In this document: piece after piece, positions 6,365 to 15,001 of the stretch
Position numbering within the stretch: the first letter of the stretch is position 1
Layout of the letters: each line of letters starts with the position of its first letter
Origin: a virus
Length of the DNA: 23,346 nt
Virus record (IMG/VR): IMGVR_UViG_3300022752_003061
Coordinates: 1-23,346 of that record
Direction: 5' to 3' (one strand)
Program-made: the position numbers and the translations under genes
The notes under the pieces: model-generated
What the model saw: the letters and a program-made list of their open reading frames with translations, nothing else
Databases searched by the model: none
Told to the model about the DNA's origin: nothing

Positions 6365-7855
6365 TTATTTTTTATTTACAATTTGAAAAGATAATTGTTT
6401 TTTATAAGTATCCTTTTGTCCGCTAATATTCACTTTAATATCAACATAATATTGATTAGGAATTTTATCCGTTGTATCAAACATAAAATAATATTCATTC
6501 GGAGTTCTATTTATTTCAGTCCAATCTTGTACCTGAACTTCGGTTGTTCCCTCTCTTACATAAATTCTATAATATGCGTTAACATTTGATAATAATACTT
6601 GTGGTGAATATGCCTTTTTAATTATAACACCAACTTTTCTTATGTCTGTATTTAATATTTTTTCATCTTGTTTTATTCCATAAAAATCAAATCCAAATAT
6701 TTCTGGGTCATTTGATTTTGTGCCTATTTGTATTTTTGTTGATGTTCCTCTTAAAATTATTTCGTTTGTTACGTTTGGAAGAGTTTCTCCGTTATATTTT
6801 ATGTTACTCCACGTATCGTAAAATTGACAAGGTGCGGAATAACTATTAAAAATATTTGGTATTGTTACTTCATAAATACCTTTTGTTTTTAAACAAGTAG
6901 TCAAATTAGAAACCACATTGACACCTGAAGAATTTGCAACAGAAACTACCGGTTCATCATCTAAATTAACCAAATCACCATCAACATATGAGTAAAGATA
7001 AAGTTTATTTGTTTGATTTTTTACGAATGTATTTCTATCATCTTTTATTAAATCATCGTAGGTTGTTAATAGATATGGTTCATAAAATGTTTGAGTATGT
7101 CTTGTGAAAAAAGCAACGCAATATGCTTCGGTAAGACCTGTAATATTTTCAACATCCGGTTGATATGCAATTCCCCATCCTGAAACTTCGGTATCTCCGG
7201 TGAGAATGTCATTTATTTCAGTTGTCATGTCAAACTCAATATCTTCATTACCAAATTCAAAATATTGGGTATCGATAATATCTAAGTCATCGTATATAAC
7301 AACTCCTTGGCTGGTGTTACTGTATATTCCGGGCTCACTCCAATTTAAAATTGTTTGTCTTTTATACCAATTCGATGGTCTCGCAGAAAATGACCTATCG
7401 TCAACATAAGTTAATGGTGAACCTCCCCCTTGAGAATTGTTGACCGCCAAATTAAATTCGTTAAAATCATAACCAACACCCTCATCCCAGTATTGAATAT
7501 CTCCGTCATCGACAAGTGATAATGGTATTCTAAATAAAATTAAATTAAATGATGTTGCCCTTCTTCTACCATTTGTCATTTTGGTATTTAATAAATCCTC
7601 GAATGATGAGGTATTTGTCATTTGAAGTTTGTGAGTTAAATTACCGGTACACCCTGTAGATATAACGCCGGATGTAATATTTTCTCTTAAACCATTTAAA
7701 TCTAAATCGAAAATAAATCTTGAATATCCATAACTAGGTATTAGATAGTCTGACGCACCAAAACTTAATTCTGTAACAGGGTTTCTACCCGTATTGGTGG
7801 AAGAGTTTGAAATTATTGTATTATTTCTATTGAAATATGACCTGTATACTGACAT
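6365..7855 (-). CDS. Probable virion structural protein (496 aa)
   Basis: The function is not known. The 496-residue product is beta-rich, with many Asn, Thr, Ser and Tyr, few charged runs, and no signal peptide or membrane segment. Three parts can be seen: an N-terminal region (1-70) with RSYFNRNNTIISNSSTNTGR, a middle domain (about 70-270) with many aromatic residues and a HTQTFYEPYLLT segment near 255, and a C-terminal half (about 290-496) that looks like two or more Ig-like beta domains ending in a Lys-rich tail. This composition is typical of baseplate- or neck-attached and fibre-related phage proteins. It follows the gp5-like gene by 21 bases and precedes the tagged genes. A carbohydrate-binding or DNRLRE-like structural role is possible but unproven. 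Confidence 0.82.
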   Translation of the reverse strand: MSVYRSYFNRNNTIISNSSTNTGRNPVTELSFGASDYLIPSYGYSRFIFDLDLNGLRENITSGVISTGCTGNLTHKLQMTNTSSFEDLLNTKMTNGRRRATSFNLILFRIPLSLVDDGDIQYWDEGVGYDFNEFNLAVNNSQGGGSPLTYVDDRSFSARPSNWYKRQTILNWSEPGIYSNTSQGVVIYDDLDIIDTQYFEFGNEDIEFDMTTEINDILTGDTEVSGWGIAYQPDVENITGLTEAYCVAFFTRHTQTFYEPYLLTTYDDLIKDDRNTFVKNQTNKLYLYSYVDGDLVNLDDEPVVSVANSSGVNVVSNLTTCLKTKGIYEVTIPNIFNSYSAPCQFYDTWSNIKYNGETLPNVTNEIILRGTSTKIQIGTKSNDPEIFGFDFYGIKQDEKILNTDIRKVGVIIKKAYSPQVLLSNVNAYYRIYVREGTTEVQVQDWTEINRTPNEYYFMFDTTDKIPNQYYVDIKVNISGQKDTYKKQLSFQIVNKK

Positions 7856-7867
7856 TTATATCTTTTA

Positions 7868-7880
7868 ATATAAATATCAA
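7868..7880 (-). promoter_or_regulatory. ATATTTAT element upstream of the 496-aa structural gene
   Basis: On the minus strand GATATTTATATT occurs 13-15 bases before the ATG at 7855, partly inside the end of the upstream gene. It resembles the start-adjacent element but sits further from the ATG. It is the weakest of the set. Confidence 0.3.
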
Positions 7881-9397
7881 TTTATTCGAATATTGTCATT
7901 AAGAATTTTATTTACCGCATTTTGCATTTCGGTAAGTATTGATGTTACACTTGACCCGTCTTGAGTTACGGGTACCGGTGGTAATCCGGGGAATGCGTGA
8001 GTATGGGTAACTAAAAATCTAACAATTAAATCAAGTAATTCCAATAATTCTTCCCCTCTAACCATACTAGATGTGTTAGGTTCTATTTCATCGGTAAATA
8101 CGTCATTAGATATACCATATAATGTCCCATCAAAATTTATTTTGGATTTACCAGGTATTTCTGACTTGTGTGATATGAACGCCATTTTGTCAGCACCCAT
8201 AGACGCAAACGTAACCGGAATTGACCCGTATTTAAATATTGGTACGGTTCTTTTAACCGCATCAAAAGGTTCTCCGGTTAATCCCTTCGCATATACTAAA
8301 GAATATCCTTTTGTGGGTACCGAACCATTAACTTTAATATCCTTAAAAATTTGACTTAAATTGTTAATAACAATAGGAGAATTTAAAAGAGGCCCAACTC
8401 CTTGTGTTGGGGTTGAATTTAACTTTTCATACATTAAATTATTTGGTCTATAATAAAACGGAAACGGGGATTCACTAACAATTTTTTTACCGTTTAACAT
8501 ACCTTCGTCATTCAACGTTTTAATAAAATTATTTATAAAATCTACGGTTTCTTTTTTACTTAACGCATTAAAACCATATGACAAAACCAAAGATTTTAAA
8601 TCCTCTATGTTTGAATCCGGTTTAAGTTCTTTAGAATTTGTTCTTTTATTAGGTTTTAATTTATATAAATAAACCGTACCGGTAAATTTATCTTGAGTAT
8701 TTTCAGGGTTATTTATTACCCATTCAACAAGATATTTTACAAGAACAACTTTTTCATTTTCCTCATTGTACGTCTTAACATCTTCTAAATTTTTTATATT
8801 TGAAAATCTAGTTAATTGCATATACGCCCTTGCATTATTTGGTGCAGGTATTGTATTTGGTTGTATTGGTACTGTTGTTTTTCCCGCCCTTAATAAAACC
8901 TCATCTTCTTTAACAATTAAATCCGCACTACCCCTACCCAAAATAGCGTTATCACCAGGTTCAGGAAATACTCCTTTACTATCAGGATTTGAATATGTCC
9001 CATTTTTATTTTTTAAAGGTAATGGATTTTTGTATTGTATACCTATACCGTTATTTTTTTGAGCCCCAACATAAAATTCACCGGGTGAAAAGGTTGGTGA
9101 AGAAAAACTCGCCTGAATGTAAAACTGACTTTTAAATTTAGAATGTTTGTCGTAATAAAACGCATATATCAATTCTTCTTTTTTTGGTACTTGATATATG
9201 AAATAAGGTAATAATGGTAAAAATACAAATGGGTCTCTTTCAGTCCATATATCAACAGGTTCGTTCCAAACAGGGTCAGTAACTGATGATATAATATCAT
9301 TATAATTGTCTGTTAAAACTCTCGCTCTAATTCTTCCTAACATTAATGGGTCATTAACGTCTAAAACAACGCTTGGATAAAAAAACCTATTTGTCAT
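7877..9397 (-). CDS. Baseplate hub protein with gp5/VgrG-type OB-fold
   Basis: This 506-residue protein probably forms part of the central baseplate hub or spike. The N terminus carries DPLMLGRIRARV (about 16-27) and DPFVFLPLLP (about 55-64), the pattern of the gp5 OB-fold domain in T4-like phages, followed by EELIYAFYYD. The C-terminal part holds a VTHTHAFPGLPPVPV segment with THTH at 464-467, common near the end of hub/spike proteins. The region between (about 190-440) is long and unassigned. There is no recognisable lysozyme domain, unlike T4 gp5, so any cell-wall-degrading activity must come from another protein. Its ATG overlaps the stop of the preceding small gene (ATGA), indicating translational coupling. 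Confidence 0.85.
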   Translation of the reverse strand: MTNRFFYPSVVLDVNDPLMLGRIRARVLTDNYNDIISSVTDPVWNEPVDIWTERDPFVFLPLLPYFIYQVPKKEELIYAFYYDKHSKFKSQFYIQASFSSPTFSPGEFYVGAQKNNGIGIQYKNPLPLKNKNGTYSNPDSKGVFPEPGDNAILGRGSADLIVKEDEVLLRAGKTTVPIQPNTIPAPNNARAYMQLTRFSNIKNLEDVKTYNEENEKVVLVKYLVEWVINNPENTQDKFTGTVYLYKLKPNKRTNSKELKPDSNIEDLKSLVLSYGFNALSKKETVDFINNFIKTLNDEGMLNGKKIVSESPFPFYYRPNNLMYEKLNSTPTQGVGPLLNSPIVINNLSQIFKDIKVNGSVPTKGYSLVYAKGLTGEPFDAVKRTVPIFKYGSIPVTFASMGADKMAFISHKSEIPGKSKINFDGTLYGISNDVFTDEIEPNTSSMVRGEELLELLDLIVRFLVTHTHAFPGLPPVPVTQDGSSVTSILTEMQNAVNKILNDNIRIN

Positions 9398-9600
9398 TTC
9401 GTTCTATTTTCAAATTCTTTTATTATAGTATTATAATACTCCTCAACACTATCTAAATGATATGTTAATTCCAATAATTTTTTTTTCGTGTCTTCAAAGT
9501 CAGTGGTTAATAAATCCATGAAATTTATTAATACATTATTTGGTAAATTTTTTAAATTTGGTAATTGTGAAACAATTGTTTCTAATTCTAATTTTGTCAT
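9394..9600 (-). CDS. Small hypothetical protein (68 aa)
   Basis: This is an unrecognised acidic helical protein. I chose the ATG at 9600, one base after the stop of the upstream gene (TAA-T-ATG), the same spacing seen at 5973-5975. An ATG six codons upstream would overlap that gene. The residues form two or three helices with Leu/Asn-rich LPNLKNLPNNVLINFMDLL and a charged C-terminal helix. It is placed between two baseplate genes with 1- and 4-base junctions, so it may be a small baseplate or assembly factor. Confidence 0.72.
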   Translation of the reverse strand: MTKLELETIVSQLPNLKNLPNNVLINFMDLLTTDFEDTKKKLLELTYHLDSVEEYYNTIIKEFENRTK

Positions 9601-9601
9601 A

Positions 9602-11734
9602 TTATCTAGATTTTCCAAAAACTTTTAAAATTCCTCCCGTAATTGGGGGTACTAAAACCATTGCATCTATTGTACTATTTTCAGAATTTTCTTTATCCAT
9701 CCCTCTAACAATCGTATCGACTAATACATTAGTTATGTTGGGACTTCCGTCCGGCATTGGGCCTGTCGGGACACCTAACTCTTGTAACCCTTCTATAATA
9801 TTTAATCTCGCTCTTTCAGGAGATGTTCCGGGCAATAACGCGGTTAATGGTAATAAAAATTTTGGTATGCCATTATCGTTCCCAAAAGTACTATTTATCA
9901 ACTTTAAAAGATTCAAAATACCATCAACTAAACTTTTACATTTTTTATAATCAACAATTAATTGACCGACAATTAACCCTAATTGAACTAATCTAAGAAT
10001 TATAGTGTATTTTTTTGCTGCGGCCGATTTTGACATATCAGTTATCATTACATCTAATAAATTTAATATATCTTTTTTTAAAATTTCAAATAATTCTTCT
10101 AAAAATATTGCATTGATTTGTTGAATCATAGAAAAAACAAAATCTTTGAACTTTTTAATGAAATCAACTGCATCGTCAATTACATTACTAATTTCTTGAC
10201 CTATTGTTGTACCGGATTGTAATACATTGTTATACCCATTTGAAATAGTATTCGCTGATTGTATGGCAGTATTAGCACTTGATATTGCCCTATTAATCGT
10301 ATTTTTTGCGGTTATCTGTAGTGATTTTACCATCGTTATTATTGGTAAAATTATTTTGGGAGTTAAAATACCCGAAGCAACCGCTTTTGGTAAATCCTTT
10401 ATAAAATTTTTATTAATTTGAATATCTACTTTAACTCCATTAGGTATTAATGGAGCCCAAGAAGGGTTATCCGCATAATTATCTACAATATTTTCTATTG
10501 ATTTAACAATTTCTTGTTGAGACTGTCCCGATATTGCATCTCTAAATTCAACTAAATCATTTAATATTGAATCGGCATCAACTGGTAATTGAACGTCACC
10601 ACAACTTTCATATGTTACAATACCTAATTGAATATTAGATATTTTTTTTTCAATATTTCTTAATTCAACATCACTAAATTGAAAAAAACTATCATCAACA
10701 TTATCTAAATCCGACACCTTTGCAACACCCGAAACATCTATCTCTCTTCTTTTATCTTCACATAGACCAAGAATTCTTGTTAATATTCTTTCGAATTTTG
10801 CATCGTTTGAAAGTTTTTTATATGAAACCTTACCTTTAATACTTATCGCATTAGATGCGTAATTCATAACCGAACCAATAACGTTTACAGGGTCAATTAA
10901 TTTTATTGTACCAAAATAATCCGTTAAAAATTGACCCACAGAATTACCGGTAAAACTTAAATTTGCATTATTACCCGACCTGTCTAATAAAAAAACTCTA
11001 AAATAATCACCTGAAACACCAAACTCATTTGTCTTTGTGTATTTTATATCCAAAAGATTAGTTTGGGATTTTCCATTGTAAGGAGTACTGTACTCTAAAC
11101 CAAAAGTTTTATCAACCCAGTTATTATCCATTCTAAGATTAAGCATCTTATTAAATGGATATTTTACCGTACCACCATATGGAATGAATAATTGAGTATC
11201 TACAGGTTTTTGCTTTTCATAAAAAAACTTACCTATCGTACTATCCGGTCTGATTTTTAAATTACCCATAAAATCAACCCATTCGACAGGTATATATATC
11301 CCCCCTGTTGCTAGATTATTTATATAACCTATTTGTCCGGCAGCCGGTAATTTTAAAGTTGGATATGTTTGTTCTTGAGAACAACCTAAGGTTTTAATAG
11401 TTTCTTTAACTAAAATTTCTTTTACTCTAGGCTCCATTTTAAGTAAAACCTGAATAACTTTTTTTCTTAAGTATTTAAAAGTATCGCTACTTTCTCCTTT
11501 AGTTTTTGAAATTAAACCAATTAATTGGTCCATAGATGTTGGGACATCTCTTTGGAATCTTTTTTGTTGTTCCTTTATTTTATTTAACTGAGTAGAAGTA
11601 TCTCCTATAAGTCCCTCAAATGAATTTCCTTTATTTTTTTTTAATTGCTTAATATCTTGAGAAACTTGATTATTGGTACTTATTCCGTCAATTTTTTTGT
11701 TTGCTTCGTCCCAACTTGAATTTAAATCCGGCAT
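9602..11734 (-). CDS. Large probable baseplate or tail structural protein (710 aa)
   Basis: The function is not recognised. It is the longest protein in the window. Residues 1-75 are polar and probably coiled coil. Residues 110-290 form a mixed domain with LPAAGQIGYINN, IYIPVEWVDFMG and KPVDTQLFIPYGGTV. Residues 310-440 are helical and acidic. Residues 450-640 contain long hydrophobic and Ala/Ile-rich helices (SANTAIQSANTISNGYNNVL; LLDVMITDMSKSAAAKK), which look like trimer-forming or channel-lining helices. Near the C terminus ALLPGTSPERARLN and PMPDGSPN are distinctive Pro/Gly motifs. It is encoded two bases after the small helical gene and followed by the gp5-like gene, which favours a baseplate or tape-like role. 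I cannot name a T4 counterpart. Confidence 0.82.
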   Translation of the reverse strand: MPDLNSSWDEANKKIDGISTNNQVSQDIKQLKKNKGNSFEGLIGDTSTQLNKIKEQQKRFQRDVPTSMDQLIGLISKTKGESSDTFKYLRKKVIQVLLKMEPRVKEILVKETIKTLGCSQEQTYPTLKLPAAGQIGYINNLATGGIYIPVEWVDFMGNLKIRPDSTIGKFFYEKQKPVDTQLFIPYGGTVKYPFNKMLNLRMDNNWVDKTFGLEYSTPYNGKSQTNLLDIKYTKTNEFGVSGDYFRVFLLDRSGNNANLSFTGNSVGQFLTDYFGTIKLIDPVNVIGSVMNYASNAISIKGKVSYKKLSNDAKFERILTRILGLCEDKRREIDVSGVAKVSDLDNVDDSFFQFSDVELRNIEKKISNIQLGIVTYESCGDVQLPVDADSILNDLVEFRDAISGQSQQEIVKSIENIVDNYADNPSWAPLIPNGVKVDIQINKNFIKDLPKAVASGILTPKIILPIITMVKSLQITAKNTINRAISSANTAIQSANTISNGYNNVLQSGTTIGQEISNVIDDAVDFIKKFKDFVFSMIQQINAIFLEELFEILKKDILNLLDVMITDMSKSAAAKKYTIILRLVQLGLIVGQLIVDYKKCKSLVDGILNLLKLINSTFGNDNGIPKFLLPLTALLPGTSPERARLNIIEGLQELGVPTGPMPDGSPNITNVLVDTIVRGMDKENSENSTIDAMVLVPPITGGILKVFGKSR

Positions 11735-11736
11735 AA

Positions 11737-12102
11737 TTACTTTATTTTATAATTTTTCTCATCGGAGGAAATGTCTTTTTCTATTAAATTTTGTATTAAG
11801 TCATCATCCAAATCTGATAAAGAAAAACTTTCAGTTGAGTTATTAGTTTTTTCCCATATTGTGGATTGTAATTTTGAAAGATTAATCTTTTTTTCAACAC
11901 AATCATTAACAATTTTTTGTTGTTTTTCAATAACAGGACCAATAGTTATCATGTCCTCAGCCTCTTTCATCATCGTCAACATTTTATTTTGAATCCTAAT
12001 CGCAGTGTTTCGTTGTTCTACAAGCTCATTGTATATTTCTTGCATTAATGCAAGTATTGATTCTTTGGTAAAATTAATTTCTTTTCTTAGTGGTCTTGAC
12101 AT
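11737..12102 (-). CDS. Small helical protein downstream of the sigma factor (121 aa)
   Basis: The family is not recognised. The protein is almost entirely helical: a long amphipathic stretch (about 10-90) fits a coiled coil, followed by an acidic tail SLSDLDDDLIQNLIEKDI. It lies between the sigma factor gene (18-base gap) and the 710-aa structural gene (two-base gap). It could be a small baseplate or assembly factor. A T4 gp33-like late co-activator is also conceivable because of size, acidity and position, but I see no firm sequence match. The start-adjacent AATATTTATTTAT element suggests it may begin its own transcript. Confidence 0.75.
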   Translation of the reverse strand: MSRPLRKEINFTKESILALMQEIYNELVEQRNTAIRIQNKMLTMMKEAEDMITIGPVIEKQQKIVNDCVEKKINLSKLQSTIWEKTNNSTESFSLSDLDDDLIQNLIEKDISSDEKNYKIK

Positions 12103-12115
12103 ATAAATAAATATT
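12103..12115 (-). promoter_or_regulatory. AATATTTAT element next to the start codon (site 4)
   Basis: On the minus strand AATATTTATTTAT directly precedes the ATG at 12102, one base different from sites 1-3 in the core. It lies in an 18-base gap after the sigma factor gene and could start a baseplate transcript. Confidence 0.4.
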
Positions 12116-12120
12116 AAAGT

Positions 12121-12867
12121 TTAATTTTTCAATTTTGATTGTGTGAATAAATATAACTTTTTGAATTTTTTTATAGATGTTCTAATTTCTTTTGTATTCA
12201 TATTTGTCATCTCCCTAAGAGATAAAAGAATTATATTTTTGTTGAACTTATTATTATCCGAACCAAAAAAGATTTCATCATAATTCTCAAATAAATCAAC
12301 CAAAGCAATACCTAATTTCTTTTCATTATCCGTTAGTTCTTCATCTTCAAGAAATTCTCGTAATTCGTTTACATAATTATTTATTACAAACTCCATTTCA
12401 ACAACCTCATCATCAATTCTGTATGACATATCCGGTCTTTGTTCTATTGAACTTGAAATATCCTCATATGAAACTTTTCTATTTGTTTCTTTTTGGTCTT
12501 TAATAATTTGACCCATTAGATAATTTTTACATATGGTTCCAAAATAAGAATAGGCCTTCTTCTCTTTAGAAGGCTTAAATTTATCTACTTTCGTCATAAG
12601 AAAAGAATGAGTATCCGTATGGATTTCTTCAAAATTCATATCTTTTCTATATAATTTGTATCTTCTAATTATAGAAGAAATCATCTTATCTAACGGAGAC
12701 CTTAAAAAATTATTATATATTTTATTTTTCTCTTCCGATGAGTCACACAAAAGATATTCTCTTACCGCATTCTCTTCTCTAATATCAAAATAATTTTCTT
12801 TTTTCGTTTTTCGACCTCTTTTTTTTGATAAGACTTCCTCAGTATCTCCTGAAAAAGTTATTTCCAT
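12121..12867 (-). CDS. 55: Late-transcription sigma factor, gp55-like
   Basis: This 248-residue protein should direct host RNA polymerase to phage late promoters. After a basic N terminus (KKRGRKTKKENYF, 15-27) the sigma region 2 core spans about 45-135: NFLRSPLDKMISSIIRRYK, FEEIHTDTHSFLMTKVDKF, then AYSYFGTICKNYLMGQIIKD, which lines up with the core-binding and -10-recognition helices of T4 gp55 (for example [20 protein letters not shown]). An acidic linker (150-205) leads to a C-terminal helix-turn-helix-like segment (about 210-242, NIILLSLREMTNMNTKEI), resembling a reduced region 4 that T4 gp55 lacks. The short clamp-binding tail of T4 gp55 is not evident. Its start overlaps the stop of the glycosyltransferase gene (TAATG). 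It stands directly before the baseplate genes. Confidence 0.85.
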   Translation of the reverse strand: MEITFSGDTEEVLSKKRGRKTKKENYFDIREENAVREYLLCDSSEEKNKIYNNFLRSPLDKMISSIIRRYKLYRKDMNFEEIHTDTHSFLMTKVDKFKPSKEKKAYSYFGTICKNYLMGQIIKDQKETNRKVSYEDISSSIEQRPDMSYRIDDEVVEMEFVINNYVNELREFLEDEELTDNEKKLGIALVDLFENYDEIFFGSDNNKFNKNIILLSLREMTNMNTKEIRTSIKKFKKLYLFTQSKLKN

Positions 12868-13664
12868 TATGCGGATTGGGGTGTATATTTTATGGCTCTA
12901 TCATCAACAAAAAAATATTCTTTCTTTGCGGTTTCTAACCAAAATTTGACTTCATCGTCAGCGATTTTATTTTCTCCGAATTTATAGTTCCAAAAAATAG
13001 AACCTTCTCTCATGTTAGTATGTTTATAACCAATTTTAGGAATTGTCATAATTGATACTGAATTATAAGTCAATCTTAATAAGAACTCATAAATAAATGT
13101 TAATTTAATTGTTGGTTTAAATCCCCCGAAATCATTAATAACTTCTTTCTTCCATACCGCACCTGCAGTTTGGAAATTTTGATAATTATGTAATGTTTCA
13201 TTGGTTAAATAACCCATTTCCATGGTAAAGTTTGCTGCGAATGTTGCTTCGTTGGTAAACCCAGCAAAAGCATTTTTATCGTCAACATCAACAACAACCG
13301 GTAAGAACGCCTGAACCTCAGGATAAAATTCCATATATTTTTTTGCGTTTTTAAACCATATTGCGGAATATTCATCATCAAATTCAAAAATAGAGAACCA
13401 TGTACTTTTAGATTTTTCAATTCCAAAGTTTACTTGTTCCGCATAATTAGTTTCTTTAGTCCATGAGTATTTAGAAACAACTAAATCACCAAAATCGTAT
13501 TCATTTAAGAATTTCACTAATTGTTCTTCCGTTGAATGAACGATAACTAATTCGTCAGGTTTAACTAATTGATTTTGTATTGATTTTATTGCCTTATCAA
13601 AGAATTCTGCGAAATCTCTAGATAATGACGATTTAATAGGTAAAATTACAGATATTGTATTCAT
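12867..13664 (-). CDS. GT2-like (GT-A fold) glycosyltransferase
   Basis: This 265-residue protein looks like a family 2 glycosyltransferase. The N terminus ISVILPIKSSLSRDF (4-18) is the first Rossmann strand, PDELVIVHS (36-44) is the second, and FEFDDEY (93-99) is the DxD-type nucleotide-sugar and metal site. A QTAGAVWKKEVINDFGGF segment (about 165-185) fits the acceptor-side region of GT2 enzymes. The fold continues to YKHTNMREGS near 218. It probably transfers a sugar to a protein or polysaccharide acceptor in the cytoplasm; donor and acceptor cannot be deduced. It is paired with the GT4-like gene four bases upstream and abuts the sigma gene, so these enzymes appear to be part of the phage core region rather than the recently added sugar block. 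Confidence 0.82.
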   Translation of the reverse strand: MNTISVILPIKSSLSRDFAEFFDKAIKSIQNQLVKPDELVIVHSTEEQLVKFLNEYDFGDLVVSKYSWTKETNYAEQVNFGIEKSKSTWFSIFEFDDEYSAIWFKNAKKYMEFYPEVQAFLPVVVDVDDKNAFAGFTNEATFAANFTMEMGYLTNETLHNYQNFQTAGAVWKKEVINDFGGFKPTIKLTFIYEFLLRLTYNSVSIMTIPKIGYKHTNMREGSIFWNYKFGENKIADDEVKFWLETAKKEYFFVDDRAIKYTPQSA

Positions 13665-13668
13665 AATA

Positions 13669-14718
13669 TTAGTTAGTTTGTTTTATTTGTAGTTCAAATG
13701 AATCCGCTCTTTGAGTTATATAACTTTCAAAGTTAGAAACAACGTTCTGTTCGAATGAAGATTTATTTTTGAATTTATCAGCGGTTTTAACCCCCTCATC
13801 GCAAATTTCAGTATTAATGTTATCTTCCAACCAATTTTGAATAAAATCCGCTACGTAATCTGCCATAAGTGTTTTATCAGTAATCCAAACACCATTATTT
13901 TCATTCATCCATTCTGGTTGTAAATTAGGTACTTTACCAATCACCGGGATTCCACATGCCATAGACTCCAATGGAAATGTTCCAAATCCACTATCTTCAT
14001 CAATCCAAACACTCAAAAAACATTCTTTTAACGTTTCCGCAAATTCTTTCTCAGAAAGTCCTCTCATGTCTTTAAACGTGAACCATCTGTATTGTGGGAA
14101 CTTTAAGTAAAAAGTTTTAATCAAATTAATTGTATCACTTTGGTCTCTTGAATGAACCGCAACAATTGGCATTGCCGGTAATTTACGAGGTTCAAAATAC
14201 TCACTAATTATTGGTTCAATAATGTCAAACGTGGTTTGTTTCATTATTTTTTCAATATAATCTTTTTGTTTTAAAGATGTTGTAATACATTTCAAAAATC
14301 CAAACTGAGCCCAATTTTGACCCGGTTGCAATGTTTCCAATGTATATCTATAAGATTGTGCTAACACAATTCTTCCACATGGAATGTTTTTAATTTGGTC
14401 CATTGCATAACCAAATATCTCAGGTAAAACCAAAAAATCTTCAGGGGCAACTTCCAAATTTTGTCCTTCGATTGGTTGATGTGGTAGTTGTTCGTATTCA
14501 ACACCCAACCATTTACCAACACCAGTGTAATCCGGTTTTTCATGTAAAATAATGACATTAAACCCATTATTTTTAAGTACCATCGCCATTTCGTAAATGT
14601 ATTTAACTGATGCCTTTGCATTTCCTTTGGTATCTTGTACCATAAAATAAATCTTAGATTTTTTATTTCTAAGATTTGAAATTGAATTTTTAATTTTTTC
14701 TAAATTGTTATTATCCAT
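13669..14718 (-). CDS. GT4-like (GT-B fold) glycosyltransferase
   Basis: This 349-residue protein has the layout of a GT-B glycosyltransferase. The N-terminal domain starts SKIYFMVQDTKGNAKASVKY (21-40) with the glycine-poor acceptor loop, then a VIILHEKPD strand (55-63). The C-terminal donor domain begins near MPIVAVHSRDQSD (183-195) and contains GFGTFPLESMACGIPVIG (244-261), the EX7E-type signature of GT4 with Glu251 contacting the donor nucleotide. The retaining mechanism is inferred from family. It precedes the GT2-like gene by four bases and follows a small unknown gene by four. Substrates are unknown; DNA or virion glycosylation are possible. Confidence 0.83.
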   Translation of the reverse strand: MDNNNLEKIKNSISNLRNKKSKIYFMVQDTKGNAKASVKYIYEMAMVLKNNGFNVIILHEKPDYTGVGKWLGVEYEQLPHQPIEGQNLEVAPEDFLVLPEIFGYAMDQIKNIPCGRIVLAQSYRYTLETLQPGQNWAQFGFLKCITTSLKQKDYIEKIMKQTTFDIIEPIISEYFEPRKLPAMPIVAVHSRDQSDTINLIKTFYLKFPQYRWFTFKDMRGLSEKEFAETLKECFLSVWIDEDSGFGTFPLESMACGIPVIGKVPNLQPEWMNENNGVWITDKTLMADYVADFIQNWLEDNINTEICDEGVKTADKFKNKSSFEQNVVSNFESYITQRADSFELQIKQTN

Positions 14719-14722
14719 AATA

Positions 14723-15001
14723 TTAATAATGATTTATTATATTTTTATTTAAAAGACTATTGAATGCGATTTTGAACGGGACACTAATGTTGTTAGAATT
14801 TTTAATACCAAGTTTTTCGTCAACCTCAGCATCTTCAGAGATTATAACTTCAATCATAGTTTTTATCAATTCATATTTTACAATATTAATTCTCATATCA
14901 CTGCCACCGGATAGTATAATTTCTTCACCACCCGACATGTCAATGTATTCTTCAATCCTATCAAAATCAATGTAATAACTTTCACCAAGTACGTTAAGCA
15001 T
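14723..15001 (-). CDS. Small hypothetical protein (92 aa)
   Basis: I do not recognise this 92-residue acidic protein. It has a LGESYYIDFDRIEEYIDM helix at the start, an EEIILSGGSDMRINIVKYE segment in the middle and a second helix ending in NHY. No metal or catalytic motif is visible. It overlaps the HAD-like gene by eight bases at its start and lies four bases before the GT4-like gene, so it is part of the same coupled operon. Confidence 0.72.
   Translation of the reverse strand: MLNVLGESYYIDFDRIEEYIDMSGGEEIILSGGSDMRINIVKYELIKTMIEVIISEDAEVDEKLGIKNSNNISVPFKIAFNSLLNKNIINHY

Noticed and set aside
7200-7409. Plus-strand open frames inside the 496-aa, gp5-like, 710-aa and other minus-strand genes
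   Set aside because: They are antisense shadows of well-supported genes with biased composition and no recognisable motifs.
11737-12102. T4 gp33 late co-activator call for the 121-aa protein
   Set aside because: Size, acidity and position next to the sigma gene fit, but no core-binding or clamp-binding motif is clear, so it is left as unknown.
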